This document shows positions 1 through 7,137 of a stretch of DNA of 16,209 bases, piece by piece; within the stretch, counting starts at the first letter, position 1, and each line of letters opens with the position of its first letter. The notes under the pieces were generated by a model that saw only the letters and a program-made list of their open reading frames with translations, searched no databases and had not been told where the DNA came from. Origin of the DNA: Candidatus Aminicenantota bacterium (GTDB lineage Bacteria > Acidobacteriota > Aminicenantia > Aminicenantales > Aminicenantaceae). Where the stretch lies: assembly GCA_030627155.1 (NCBI GenBank), contig DAOUSP010000011.1, positions 1-16,209 on the forward strand, given 5' to 3'. The translations under genes and the position numbers were made by a program.

Positions 1-93
1 GTTTTAAAAGCCAAAAAAAGGAAAATTTTGGAAAAAGTTCTGCAAAAATCTCTTAAAGAGATTAAAGTTAAAAAATCAGTTCAAGTATATTAA
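1..93 (+). CDS. Possible C-terminal end of a gene entering from the left edge
   Basis: Frame 1 is open from the first base to a TAA at 91-93, giving 30 residues, very rich in lysine, that end in SVQVY. The other two plus frames close early. An open run of 30 codons can occur by chance in AT-rich DNA, so this is only a candidate. In its favour, its stop meets the stop (90-92) of an open frame on the minus strand that looks like a shifted tail of the neighbouring lipoprotein gene, as expected for two convergent genes. No family is recognised. Confidence 0.25.
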   Translation, partial: VLKAKKRKILEKVLQKSLKEIKVKKSVQVY

Positions 94-166
94 TATCTTG
101 CTAGCCACCTATTGTAAGCTGGATTATAACTTCTTGGATCTGCATAGAGTTCAAGAGAAATTCCAG
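90..166 (-). pseudogene. Frameshifted tail of the Ig-domain lipoprotein
   Basis: Just past the lipoprotein stop, another minus frame reads GISLELYADPRSYNPAYNRW and four further residues to a TAA at 90-92. One extra base near the GGAAATAA at the stop would join the two frames and give a protein of about 184 residues. The segment begins with the pattern I-x-L-x-A-x-P, which matches the start of the first Ig-like domain (VILNLSASP). It therefore looks like the first strand of a second, truncated domain. It could instead be a chance open frame; no similarity search was possible. Confidence 0.4.
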
Positions 167-643
167 TTATTTCCTGATTATATAGATGGGAACCTTTTCT
201 ATGATGTATTCTTTTCCATCTCCCGCTACAATGGCATAGATATAGATTGATCTATTGCTATATATTTCTTTAGCAGTAGGCCCGTAATACTTGACGGTTG
301 CTTCTCCATTTTGGTCTGTGTCCATTCTTTTTACAAATGTGTTATTGCCAAAAGATCCAAGGTTAACTTTGATTCCGGATTCTTTTCGAATTTCAAAATA
401 AATAGTTTTACCGTGGAGGGGAGTTCCATCAAACTTTTTAAGAGTGGCCGTTATGGTTGAAGTTTCCCTTGAGGACCACCAAGCAAAAATAACATTTGGA
501 CTTGCAGAGAGGTTCAAAATAACTGAAAAAGTCGACGGCCCTATTGGAGAAGGTTCTTCTATAGCCGGTCGTTTGCATGAAGAAAAAAGAACCAAAGTTA
601 AAGCAATGGGAAAAACTATTAAAAACTTAATTTTCAAGTTCAT
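167..643 (-). CDS. Lipoprotein with a Big-1/invasin-like Ig domain
   Basis: A 158-residue predicted lipoprotein and the last gene of the pilus operon. The N-terminus has lysines, a hydrophobic stretch and a lipobox LFSSC with the lipidated cysteine near residue 23. The mature part has one Ig-like beta domain: it starts around the VILNLSASP segment and ends with TDQNGEATVKYYGP, the usual pattern of Big-1-type repeats (Thr/Asp, Asn/Gly, Ala, Val, Tyr). Such domains are structural and often surface exposed or protein binding. The start is ATG with the Shine-Dalgarno AAGGAT about 8 nt upstream. It begins 11 bp after the preceding lipoprotein gene, so it is probably co-transcribed with pilQ. A role as an accessory of the pilus or secretin is inferred from position only. 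The 3' end appears frameshifted (see 90-166). Confidence 0.8.
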   Translation of the reverse strand: MNLKIKFLIVFPIALTLVLFSSCKRPAIEEPSPIGPSTFSVILNLSASPNVIFAWWSSRETSTITATLKKFDGTPLHGKTIYFEIRKESGIKVNLGSFGNNTFVKRMDTDQNGEATVKYYGPTAKEIYSNRSIYIYAIVAGDGKEYIIEKVPIYIIRK

Positions 644-654
644 TTTTCTTATCC

Positions 655-1260
655 TTATTCGTCAATATAGTTACTAAAATATATGGATAAATAGCCAGTG
701 GCTTTAACGTTTCGATTTGTCATGTCGTGGCCATAGAATTCAACTTTAGCAGTTACTTGTAAAACTCCTTCTCCTCTACCTTCTGTAAGGTTAACCAGAG
801 GAGGTTCTGCCTTGGCGACAGCCCTGACAATGGCAAAAGAGATAGTGACGCTGGAATCGATTTCAACTAATGTAGAAAGACTACCCTCAAAGGAATAAGG
901 GACATCTATACCCTCTGTGTTTTTTCCGTCTGACCTGAAATAGGAAACAACATATCGAGTAACCATTATGTTGTTATGATGAGATGGCCCTAATAGAGAG
1001 TCTGGTTGTAAAAGTTTGGCACTTAAAATGGCTTTGGCTATGTCGGCCGTTATGTATGTGTCACCAGTTGATGAGTCCACTTTCAATACATCTGACTCAA
1101 GAAGATTGACTTCATTTCCCTCGATATCTGTTCCAGTTAAGCTCTCGACAATAAGAAGACTGCTTGATTGAGATTCATTTTCTATTGGATTACAGGAAAG
1201 AAGGAAAAGAACAAAGGGAAGAATAACTATTATTGTTAATGTGAGTTTTACCTTCTTCAT
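655..1260 (-). CDS. Conserved lipoprotein downstream of pilQ
   Basis: A predicted lipoprotein of 201 residues. The lipobox FLLSC has its cysteine at residue 23 after a typical hydrophobic signal. The mature protein has no catalytic motif that I recognise. Its C-terminal half (VTRYVVSYFRSDGKNTEGID onward) alternates polar and hydrophobic residues and looks like a beta-sandwich. I recall similar lipoproteins near pilQ in other diderm bacteria, but that is memory and was not checked. I chose the ATG at 1258-1260 because GGGTGG at 1266-1271 sits 5 nt upstream as a ribosome binding site. An in-frame GTG at 1269 lies inside that site and is a less likely start. The gene begins 13 bp after the pilQ stop and is followed 11 bp later by another lipoprotein gene, so all three are probably one transcript. 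Confidence 0.75.
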   Translation of the reverse strand: MKKVKLTLTIIVILPFVLFLLSCNPIENESQSSSLLIVESLTGTDIEGNEVNLLESDVLKVDSSTGDTYITADIAKAILSAKLLQPDSLLGPSHHNNIMVTRYVVSYFRSDGKNTEGIDVPYSFEGSLSTLVEIDSSVTISFAIVRAVAKAEPPLVNLTEGRGEGVLQVTAKVEFYGHDMTNRNVKATGYLSIYFSNYIDE

Positions 1261-1273
1261 TTTTTCCACCCTA

Positions 1274-3559
1274 TTATTTTATTATTCTGGGAGTTATAAA
1301 AATTATCAGTTCTCTATTTTGCTTGGTTCGAGCAAAGGACCGGAAAAGATTTCCCAGAATTGGTATTTTATGGAGAAAAGGAACTCGCTCGTGCGTTATA
1401 GAATCTTCTGTTCTATAAATTCCTCCGATAACCGTGGTTCCTCCATCAGGAACCATTACGGTCGTCTTCGCGCTTTGAGTTGTTATTGGGGGAATACCAT
1501 TTACAAGGTTTGCAAAATCCGCAGCATTGTTTCTTATTTCAATATACATGATGATTGTTCCTTCGGCTGTAATCTGAGGAGTAGCTTTTAGCTCTAAGGC
1601 AGCGTTGACATACCGTGTTGTTACAGTAAAATTTGCTACAGTCTGAACCGGAATTTGTCTTCCCTGGATGATTTCTGCTTCTTTATTGTTTTGTGTCGTT
1701 ACTGTAGGAGCAGAGATGATCCGGCCACTTCCAGAGGTCTCTAAAGCGGAAAGAGCCAGGTCTAATCTAAATGTGTCAAGAACATTGCCGAATGAAAAAG
1801 CAAGAGCCGTTGTGAAGGCTGGAGCGGGAAGGTTTATGGCATACCCACCCAACGGTCCTCCAATTCCTTTTGTGACAATTCCTTGAGGTATGAGTGCCCC
1901 GTCAACTAAGGCTTTATTAGGAAATTGAAGAGAGGTTTGGTTCCCATAAAAAGGGTCAGCAATTCCTCTCCATCCCCATTGGATACCTAAATTACGTATA
2001 AAAGTCGAGGTTGCTTCGATAATTCTAGCTTCAATTGAAACTTGAGGAGTTGGCGTATCAAACACGGATAGAAGTTTTTCTAAAAGCTCCATTCTTTCTT
2101 TAACATCAGAAATAATCAGCGTATTTGTCCGCTCATCTATGATTATCTCTCCTAAATCAGAAAGCTTGGTCTTTAGGAGACTTTGAACATCCTTGGCTTT
2201 TGAGTAAGAAAGTGTGAATGTTTTCACAACAATTGGACCTGCGAGTTCTTTGCTTACTTGCAGTTTGCGTTGGTCTTCTTGTTCTCGCATGAGAACGCTG
2301 ACAGGTGCAATGCGAAGCACATTTCTCTCTATTGTTTTTCCCATTTTATTAATTCTCAGGATTATATCAAGAGCTTGGTCCCATGGGACATTTTCTAAGT
2401 TACAGGTAACTGTTCCTCTTACTTCAGGGTCAAAGACAACATTCAAGTTGGCAAAATCTCCAAGATAGAGAATGACATCTCTTAGGTCAGCATCTTTGAA
2501 TTTAAGACTAAGAATTTCGCCTGTATATTTTTCTTCTGTCTCAGCTATAGTTTTCGGCTTAAATTGTTCTTCTTGAACCATAGAGGGTACTGGATTGCTT
2601 TTACTGGGCATAGATGGTTTTGGTATGCGTATGTTTTCTAAAGGTTGTTCTTTTGGGGGTTGAGATTCCTTATGGACAATGGGCTCTAGTTTTAAAGGAA
2701 TCTTTTTTGTATCATTCTTTATAGTTTCTGTTTCGATTGAAGCTAATTGAGGCAAGTTTGGGGTGGATTTTTCTTTAAAGAAAGAAATTACCAGTTCGTT
2801 ATCCAGGGAATCCAAGGAATAAAATTGGGCTTCTTCCAAATCGAACACAAGGCGGGTAATTGTATTAGGATTTGAAACTTGAAATTGGGCAGCTCTTAAA
2901 CTTTTCACTCCAAACTTATGAATTGGATAATTCGCATGAGATTGGGAGAAATAAGTTCCATATAAATCCACAACCAAGCGGAGTGGATTGTCAAGAGCAA
3001 ATACAAGAGGAATAACTTGATTGGTCAGTTTTGCCTTAACACAAAGACTTTCTTGGTTTTCTGAAACATCAATTTTTTTAAGATATATAGGGCTGCTCTT
3101 TCTTCCTTTAAGCAATTTCTGGATGTCATTACTCAGTTGCATCTTCTCCAATGTCTTTTTAACAGCATTCAATTCTACTATAGTATTTTTTTGGGAGGAA
3201 TAAATTCTGTATGGAACTTTTTTGGTTAAATCAATGAATATACGTAGGTAGCCGGCATCTCCCTTTTCAAATTTTATGTCTTTTACTATAAAATTGTTGT
3301 CCTTCTCAAAAACCGGTGCTTGAACTGCATTTATGTTGTCCAGGTTGATCACAATTGTGGAAGGATTCTCTTTTGAGAAATACGAACTTCGGATGGGCAG
3401 TATAGAATTTCCCTCAAAGATTATTTTTGTGCTGAGGTTTTCAGATCGAATAGAAATGTTATTTATATTGACCGCGGGTTCATTGTAACTTGCATATCCA
3501 CTGATGAGAGAAAGGACGCACAAAAAGGAGATTACCTGTAAATATTTTTCCCTTTTCAT
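1274..3559 (-). CDS. pilQ: Type IV pilus secretin PilQ
   Basis: A 761-residue secretin that forms the outer-membrane gated pore for type IV pili. It has an N-terminal signal peptide (about residues 1-24), two AMIN domains that in known PilQ proteins bind peptidoglycan (about 35-132 and 158-262), a proline/lysine-rich linker (265-340), an STN/N0 domain (about 345-420, LSLKFKDADLRDVILYLGDF), an N1 domain (about 443-500) and the secretin barrel domain from about 505 to the end. The barrel has the family signatures VPDGGTTVIGGI, VPFLHKIPILGNLF and a final ELIIFITPRI. Length and domain order are normal for PilQ. The start is ATG with a strong AGAGGAG site 7 nt upstream, 1 bp after the pilP stop. 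There is no lipobox, so PilQ itself is not lipidated. Confidence 0.97.
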   Translation of the reverse strand: MKREKYLQVISFLCVLSLISGYASYNEPAVNINNISIRSENLSTKIIFEGNSILPIRSSYFSKENPSTIVINLDNINAVQAPVFEKDNNFIVKDIKFEKGDAGYLRIFIDLTKKVPYRIYSSQKNTIVELNAVKKTLEKMQLSNDIQKLLKGRKSSPIYLKKIDVSENQESLCVKAKLTNQVIPLVFALDNPLRLVVDLYGTYFSQSHANYPIHKFGVKSLRAAQFQVSNPNTITRLVFDLEEAQFYSLDSLDNELVISFFKEKSTPNLPQLASIETETIKNDTKKIPLKLEPIVHKESQPPKEQPLENIRIPKPSMPSKSNPVPSMVQEEQFKPKTIAETEEKYTGEILSLKFKDADLRDVILYLGDFANLNVVFDPEVRGTVTCNLENVPWDQALDIILRINKMGKTIERNVLRIAPVSVLMREQEDQRKLQVSKELAGPIVVKTFTLSYSKAKDVQSLLKTKLSDLGEIIIDERTNTLIISDVKERMELLEKLLSVFDTPTPQVSIEARIIEATSTFIRNLGIQWGWRGIADPFYGNQTSLQFPNKALVDGALIPQGIVTKGIGGPLGGYAINLPAPAFTTALAFSFGNVLDTFRLDLALSALETSGSGRIISAPTVTTQNNKEAEIIQGRQIPVQTVANFTVTTRYVNAALELKATPQITAEGTIIMYIEIRNNAADFANLVNGIPPITTQSAKTTVMVPDGGTTVIGGIYRTEDSITHERVPFLHKIPILGNLFRSFARTKQNRELIIFITPRIIK

Positions 3560-3560
3560 G

Positions 3561-4022
3561 TTATCGCTCCTCTGGATTTATTTCTTTAGTAATATCTCTT
3601 GGCCTTAATAGTGGAACGCCTCTATCATTAGTTTTTCGAAAAATGACTTTCGAATCGTTTATTGATAGGACAAAACCATCTACAAATCTATTTCCCACTT
3701 TTAGATAATACGGGAACCCCTGTGCACCGCTTATGATTGCGGTAAATTTGCCTTTTGCCTTAACGATTCCAATTAGAACTACATCATCAATAGACATTTG
3801 AGGCACACCTTCTTTTCCTGTTTTTTCCTTTAGTTCTCTTCCCGCAAGCAAATCCTTGAAAGGATCTCTCCTCCCTTGTGGATTATAAGAAGGCGCGATT
3901 TTTTCCTGGGTCATTTGAGGCAATTGGCTCTCTTGGAACTTTTTTTCCTGTGAAAAAAGTGCCTCGAAACTTAAGAAGATTACAATGAGTGAAACTAAAA
4001 ATGATAGGATTGATTTTTTCAT
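3561..4022 (-). CDS. pilP: Type IV pilus assembly protein PilP
   Basis: A 153-residue periplasmic protein that connects the PilN/PilO inner-membrane dimer to the N0/N1 domains of PilQ. Visible features are a signal peptide (residues 1-25), a charged flexible stretch, the PilP landmark RRDPFKDLL near residue 52, and a C-terminal beta domain with GFPYYLKVGNRFVDGFVLSI. Many proteobacterial PilP proteins are lipoproteins, but no lipobox cysteine is present here. The signal ends FEALFSQ, which fits signal peptidase I or an uncleaved anchor. The start is ATG with AGGAG 4-5 nt upstream inside the end of pilO, with an ATGA overlap. Gene order between pilO and pilQ supports the name. Confidence 0.93.
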   Translation of the reverse strand: MKKSILSFLVSLIVIFLSFEALFSQEKKFQESQLPQMTQEKIAPSYNPQGRRDPFKDLLAGRELKEKTGKEGVPQMSIDDVVLIGIVKAKGKFTAIISGAQGFPYYLKVGNRFVDGFVLSINDSKVIFRKTNDRGVPLLRPRDITKEINPEER

Positions 4023-4600
4023 TTTCTCCTGCTTGTCCTTTCCTGGGTTTCTTTTTGTGGGGGTGGGGTTTCTCTGAAAATATATGTCTTTGCTGTAAAA
4101 GTAGACGAAATAGTGGATGCTTCTGATTGGTTTGCGAGAGATTTTATAGTGAAATCTTCGATGTTAAATAATCGGGAAAAGCGGCTTAACCGGTCAAAAA
4201 ATATAGCTAAATTGTGATAATTTCCAGTAATCTCCAGAGAAATAGGAGATTCTGCATAAAACATTTTATCAATTTCCCCTTTTGGAACAAATTTGGCAAT
4301 ATTGAGGCGTGAATCAAAGGCAAGCTGTTGAATTTGTCTTAATATATTAAAGATTTCTTTTTTTTGGGGGATAATGGCTTCTAATTCTTTCAGAGTGGCG
4401 TTCATGGTTTTCAGCTCTTTTTCGATTTTATCTAATTGTTTCTTTTTTTCGCGGAACTTGACAACTTCTCTTTCAGTCTTGATCCGTTCTTCTTTTACTC
4501 TTGTGATTTCTTGATTTTTGGGTTTGAAAAGGAATAGATAAAGAAAACAAAAAATAATTAGTGCAACTACTACGTGTCCATACCAAGGCCAGTCTCTCAT
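4019..4600 (-). CDS. pilO: Type IV pilus inner-membrane protein PilO
   Basis: A 193-residue bitopic inner-membrane protein that pairs with PilN to form the periplasmic scaffold of the pilus machine. It has a short cytoplasmic N-terminus, one membrane helix (about residues 8-26), a long lysine/glutamate-rich coiled coil (about 29-80), and a C-terminal ferredoxin-like periplasmic domain containing EAIIPQKKEIFNILRQIQQL and SPISLEITGNYHNLAIFFDR, both typical of PilO. A proline- and charge-rich tail follows. It overlaps pilN and pilP by 4 bp each. Its ribosome site is an unusual run of seven Gs (AAAGGGGGGGAGA just before ATG) that also encodes the end of pilN. Confidence 0.95.
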   Translation of the reverse strand: MRDWPWYGHVVVALIIFCFLYLFLFKPKNQEITRVKEERIKTEREVVKFREKKKQLDKIEKELKTMNATLKELEAIIPQKKEIFNILRQIQQLAFDSRLNIAKFVPKGEIDKMFYAESPISLEITGNYHNLAIFFDRLSRFSRLFNIEDFTIKSLANQSEASTISSTFTAKTYIFRETPPPQKETQERTSRRK

Positions 4601-5214
4601 TCTCCCCCCCTTTTTTGGACCTCATCGTTTGTGGCCGATGACACAGTAGGCGAAATGTAATTGAGGGTTAACAAAAATTCTAAGTATTGGTCAGTGCGGG
4701 ATTTTTTCTGTGTGGATGAGATTAAGTTGACATTATTAAAATAAGGACTTTGATCCAGATTATATATGTAATCAGCAATTAGATTGTTTGAGAGAGCTCT
4801 TCCCTTGATTTGGATCATCTCATTCTTAAAGGAAGTTTCTGTAAGCCAAACCCAATCAGGAATATTTTTACTTAATTCATCCATAATCCTTATTGCGACT
4901 TCTTGCCGTGATTTCAACTGGTTGATGAGGTTAATTTTTCTTTCAAGGAGACTTTTTTGTTGCTCCAATTGCTCTAATTTCACTTCAACATCTTGAAGAC
5001 TCTTTTTTTCTATTTGAGCGGCTTGTAGAAGAGATTGTTCTTTGGATAGAGTATTCTTTTGGTAGAGGAAAAGAGCTGCAATGACGGCAATAAACACAAG
5101 ATAAACAAGTCCATATGCGGGCCCCTTCTTCCTCTCTCTAATTTCAGGAGCAATTGCGGACGGGGCCTCAGTAATCTCTTTTTTGCCTGGCTTTAATAAG
5201 TTTATCCGTATCAT
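4597..5214 (-). CDS. pilN: Type IV pilus inner-membrane protein PilN
   Basis: A 205-residue partner of PilO. The N-terminus MIRINLLKP is the conserved cytoplasmic peptide (INLLP-type) that inserts into a groove of PilM. A membrane helix follows at about residues 38-54 (LVYLVFIAVIAALFLY), then a coiled coil (about 55-105) and a periplasmic domain with IPDWVWLTETSF. I chose ATG at 5212-5214, 1 bp after the pilM stop, because the PilM-binding motif normally starts at residue 2. An in-frame TTG at 5241 would add nine residues encoded inside pilM and is unlikely. The 3' end overlaps pilO by ATGA. Confidence 0.94.
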   Translation of the reverse strand: MIRINLLKPGKKEITEAPSAIAPEIRERKKGPAYGLVYLVFIAVIAALFLYQKNTLSKEQSLLQAAQIEKKSLQDVEVKLEQLEQQKSLLERKINLINQLKSRQEVAIRIMDELSKNIPDWVWLTETSFKNEMIQIKGRALSNNLIADYIYNLDQSPYFNNVNLISSTQKKSRTDQYLEFLLTLNYISPTVSSATNDEVQKRGGE

Positions 5215-5215
5215 A

Positions 5216-6295
5216 TTATTTTTCCATTTTTCGTGTTGCAAGCCCTGTGGCTACTCCAAAAAAAGGAGCCATCTCTTCAAAATAAATAGAGTCAAACTTG
5301 TCTTCATCATAAGATATTCTGCGGAAAGATTGAAATATTTCTGTCTTGATATTAAATTTCTGTTCAAAATTAGCTGGCAAATTCTTCAGTTTGGAGAGGC
5401 CTCCACTTAGATAGATAAATTCAATTTTACTTTCTTGTTTACTACTTGCTTCATAGAAAACAAACGTTTTTTCGATTTCTTCCAAGAGATTTTGGATGTT
5501 AATATCCAATACACTCTGCAGTTGTTCAGGTTGGATGTCATTTACAGGAAGATTTTTGAGGGCCTTTTCGGCATCATCGAAACCTATGTTTAAATCTTTG
5601 CTTAGATTCTCTGCAAAGAAAGAACCGCCTATGGAAAGATCTCGAAATAGCTGAGGAATCCCTTTTTCAATAATAACAATATTCGTGGTATTTGCGCCAA
5701 GATTTATTAATGCGACTGTCTTTTCCTTGAAAACCTCAGGGTAATTGACTTCAAAAGCATTTTGTAGTGCGAAGACATCTACTTCAATAGCTTTTAAATT
5801 CTTTCGAGCGATATTGATGACATTGCTGTAGTTTGCGATTTTATCTTTTTTTGCTGCTACAAGAAGAATATCAAGATTTTTTTCTTCTCTCTCTCGAATG
5901 GGTTTAATAATTGCATAATCAACGTTCGTTTCTTCATATGGATAAGGAATATTGTGTTTTGCTTCCCAGATTATTGACTCCGCTAACTCTTCAGTCTCCA
6001 TGTAAGGAAGAGTGATTTTCTTTATGATGACAGAACTTCCAGAAATAGATATGACGGCATTCTTGTTTGTAATTTTGTTCTCATCAAAGACCATTTTTAT
6101 TGTTTCAGCAACAGCTGCTGAATCAATAATGGTCCCATCCACAATTGCATCATGCGGAAGTACTTCATAGCCGATTTTTTTAAGTTCGTAGATTTCACCT
6201 CCATCTTTTTTCTTAGACTTGAGCTCAACCACCTTAATGGAGTATGAACCTATGTCTAATCCAGCTATTCCTTTTTCACGGCCAAATCCGAACAT
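5216..6295 (-). CDS. pilM: Type IV pilus assembly protein PilM (actin-like ATPase)
   Basis: A 359-residue cytoplasmic protein of the actin/FtsA superfamily that binds ATP and the PilN N-terminus. It begins with the family signature MFGFGREKGIAGLDIGSYSI (phosphate-1 loop), has LINLGANTTNIVIIEKG as the second phosphate loop (about residues 191-207), FRDLSIGGSFF before the 1C subdomain, and IEFIYLSGGLSKLKNLP as the adenosine motif (about 292-308). The length is normal. The start is ATG with AAAGGA 6 nt upstream. It lies 15 bp after coaD and is followed by pilN with a 1 bp gap, the usual head of a pilMNOPQ cluster. Confidence 0.96.
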   Translation of the reverse strand: MFGFGREKGIAGLDIGSYSIKVVELKSKKKDGGEIYELKKIGYEVLPHDAIVDGTIIDSAAVAETIKMVFDENKITNKNAVISISGSSVIIKKITLPYMETEELAESIIWEAKHNIPYPYEETNVDYAIIKPIREREEKNLDILLVAAKKDKIANYSNVINIARKNLKAIEVDVFALQNAFEVNYPEVFKEKTVALINLGANTTNIVIIEKGIPQLFRDLSIGGSFFAENLSKDLNIGFDDAEKALKNLPVNDIQPEQLQSVLDINIQNLLEEIEKTFVFYEASSKQESKIEFIYLSGGLSKLKNLPANFEQKFNIKTEIFQSFRRISYDEDKFDSIYFEEMAPFFGVATGLATRKMEK

Positions 6296-6310
6296 TCTTT
6301 TCCTTTATAT

Positions 6311-6811
6311 CTATAATTTTTTATATGAATTATAAGTTTTATTTTTCAGTCTGGCTTCAATAGCTTCAGGAACTAATCCTTTCAAGCATCCACCTAACAT
6401 TGAGACTTCTTTGACTAAATTTGAGCTGAGAAACGAATATTTTACATTTGGCATCATAAAAAATGTTTCAATTTCTGGATCAAGCTTCCTGTTCATCAAT
6501 GCAAGTTGAAATTCATATTCAAAATCAGAAATAGCTCTTAATCCTCTCATGACGACATTTGCATTGTTTTCTCTTGCAAATCTGACTAATAGCCCATGGA
6601 ACGACTTTACTTCTACATTTTTTTGGTCTGAAAAAACCTCTTGAACCATCTTCACTCTTTCTTTAGTCGTAAATAGAGGCCGTTTGTTGGGATTTTCTAA
6701 AACTGCAATGAGTATATTGTCGAAGATTTTTAGTCCCCTTTGTATAATGTCTATATGCCCATTTGTAATAGGATCAAATGATCCAGGATAAACAGCCTTT
6801 CTATTGTGCAT
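6311..6811 (-). CDS. coaD: Phosphopantetheine adenylyltransferase CoaD
   Basis: A 166-residue cytosolic enzyme that makes dephospho-CoA and pyrophosphate from 4'-phosphopantetheine and ATP, the penultimate step of coenzyme A synthesis. It shows the nucleotidyltransferase signature AVYPGSFDPITNGHIDII with the TxGH motif, the conserved RGLRAISDFEYEFQLALMNR segment in the middle, and YSFLSSNLVKEV, the counterpart of the ISSSxxR region. The length fits the family. The start is uncertain: ATG at 6811 gives the usual distance to the motif, but the nearest purine-rich site (AAAGAGA, about 6824-6830) is better spaced for an in-frame TTG at 6817, which would add two residues. It is the first gene of the run leading into pilM and probably shares its transcript. 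Confidence 0.96.
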   Translation of the reverse strand: MHNRKAVYPGSFDPITNGHIDIIQRGLKIFDNILIAVLENPNKRPLFTTKERVKMVQEVFSDQKNVEVKSFHGLLVRFARENNANVVMRGLRAISDFEYEFQLALMNRKLDPEIETFFMMPNVKYSFLSSNLVKEVSMLGGCLKGLVPEAIEARLKNKTYNSYKKL

Positions 6812-6843
6812 ACACAATTAAATTCTCTTTATTTGATTAAACC

Positions 6844-6870
6844 ATTATCAAAAAAAGATTGTTTTGTCAA
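6844..6870 (-). promoter_or_regulatory. Candidate sigma-70-type promoter for coaD-pil operon
   Basis: On the minus strand a perfect TTGACA (6865-6870) is followed after 15 bases by GATAAT (6844-6849), five of six matches to TATAAT. The spacing is shorter than the ideal 17. Transcription would start near 6836, about 25 bases before the coaD ATG. It is the only good match between coaD and pcm on this strand. Confidence 0.4.
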
Positions 6871-6879
6871 ATTAAATAA

Positions 6880-7025
6880 CATATTTTTTCTTTATCGTGC
6901 TCAGACATCCTCGGCCGTCTTGGTCAGATTCCCTCTTGTTCGATTCGGGAAGGCTAAATCTTCGAAGGTCGCTTCAGCCAACCTCAGGCCTTAATCCCTT
7001 AATTCTATCACGGGAAAAAAGATAC
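6880..7025. repeat. Degenerate relative of the MITE-like element at 13470
   Basis: The right end contains CTATCACGGGAAAAAAGAT (7005-7023), an exact inverted copy of 13476-13494, and CTTAATCCCTT (6990-7000), an exact inverted copy of 13501-13511. The spacers between the two blocks are 4 bases here and 6 there. The left end (6880-6899) is only loosely similar to the inverted terminal sequence, but the distance between the ends (146 bp) is close to the other element. The interior is unrelated. The match of the right end is firm; the extent of the repeat to the left is inference. Confidence 0.55.
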
Positions 7026-7137
7026 TTGCCCTCATTAAAGAGATTGATTTTATCGCCTCTTTAGTAGTAAATTAAAATAAATAGCTTGAGTGTCTTTAAT
7101 GACTAACAGCTCTATAGAGTTTCAATAAAAGGAAAAA

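Larger units (their letters stand above)
6818..7137. other. Divergent intergenic region between coaD and pcm
   Basis: This 320-bp stretch holds control sequences for two divergent genes. From left to right it has the candidate coaD promoter, a GC-richer island (6901-6990, 49 of 90 bases G or C by my count) with AT-rich sequence on both sides, the block shared with 13476-13511, an inverted repeat TAAAGAG/CTCTTTA (7036-7042 and 7057-7063) with a 14-base loop, and a 10-bp perfect palindrome CTCTATAGAG (7110-7119) just ahead of the pcm ribosome site. The palindrome could be an operator or chance. No RNA gene is recognised. Confidence 0.6.

Noticed and set aside
1241..1591. 116-codon plus-strand open frame opposite the pilQ 3' end
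   Set aside because: It lies opposite the conserved secretin domain, is rich in Ser, Tyr and Phe as expected for a shadow frame, and has no family features.
5215..5241. TTG start giving a longer PilN
   Set aside because: The extra nine residues lie in the pilM coding sequence, and PilN normally begins directly with its PilM-binding motif.
6934..6950. tRNA T-arm-like hairpin around GTTCGATTC
   Set aside because: A 5-bp stem with wobble pairs can form, but no matching acceptor stem, anticodon arm or D arm is found upstream.
7036..7063. TAAAGAG/CTCTTTA inverted repeat as a terminator
   Set aside because: The stem is AT-rich with a 14-base loop, no T run follows, and no gene ends nearby on either strand.
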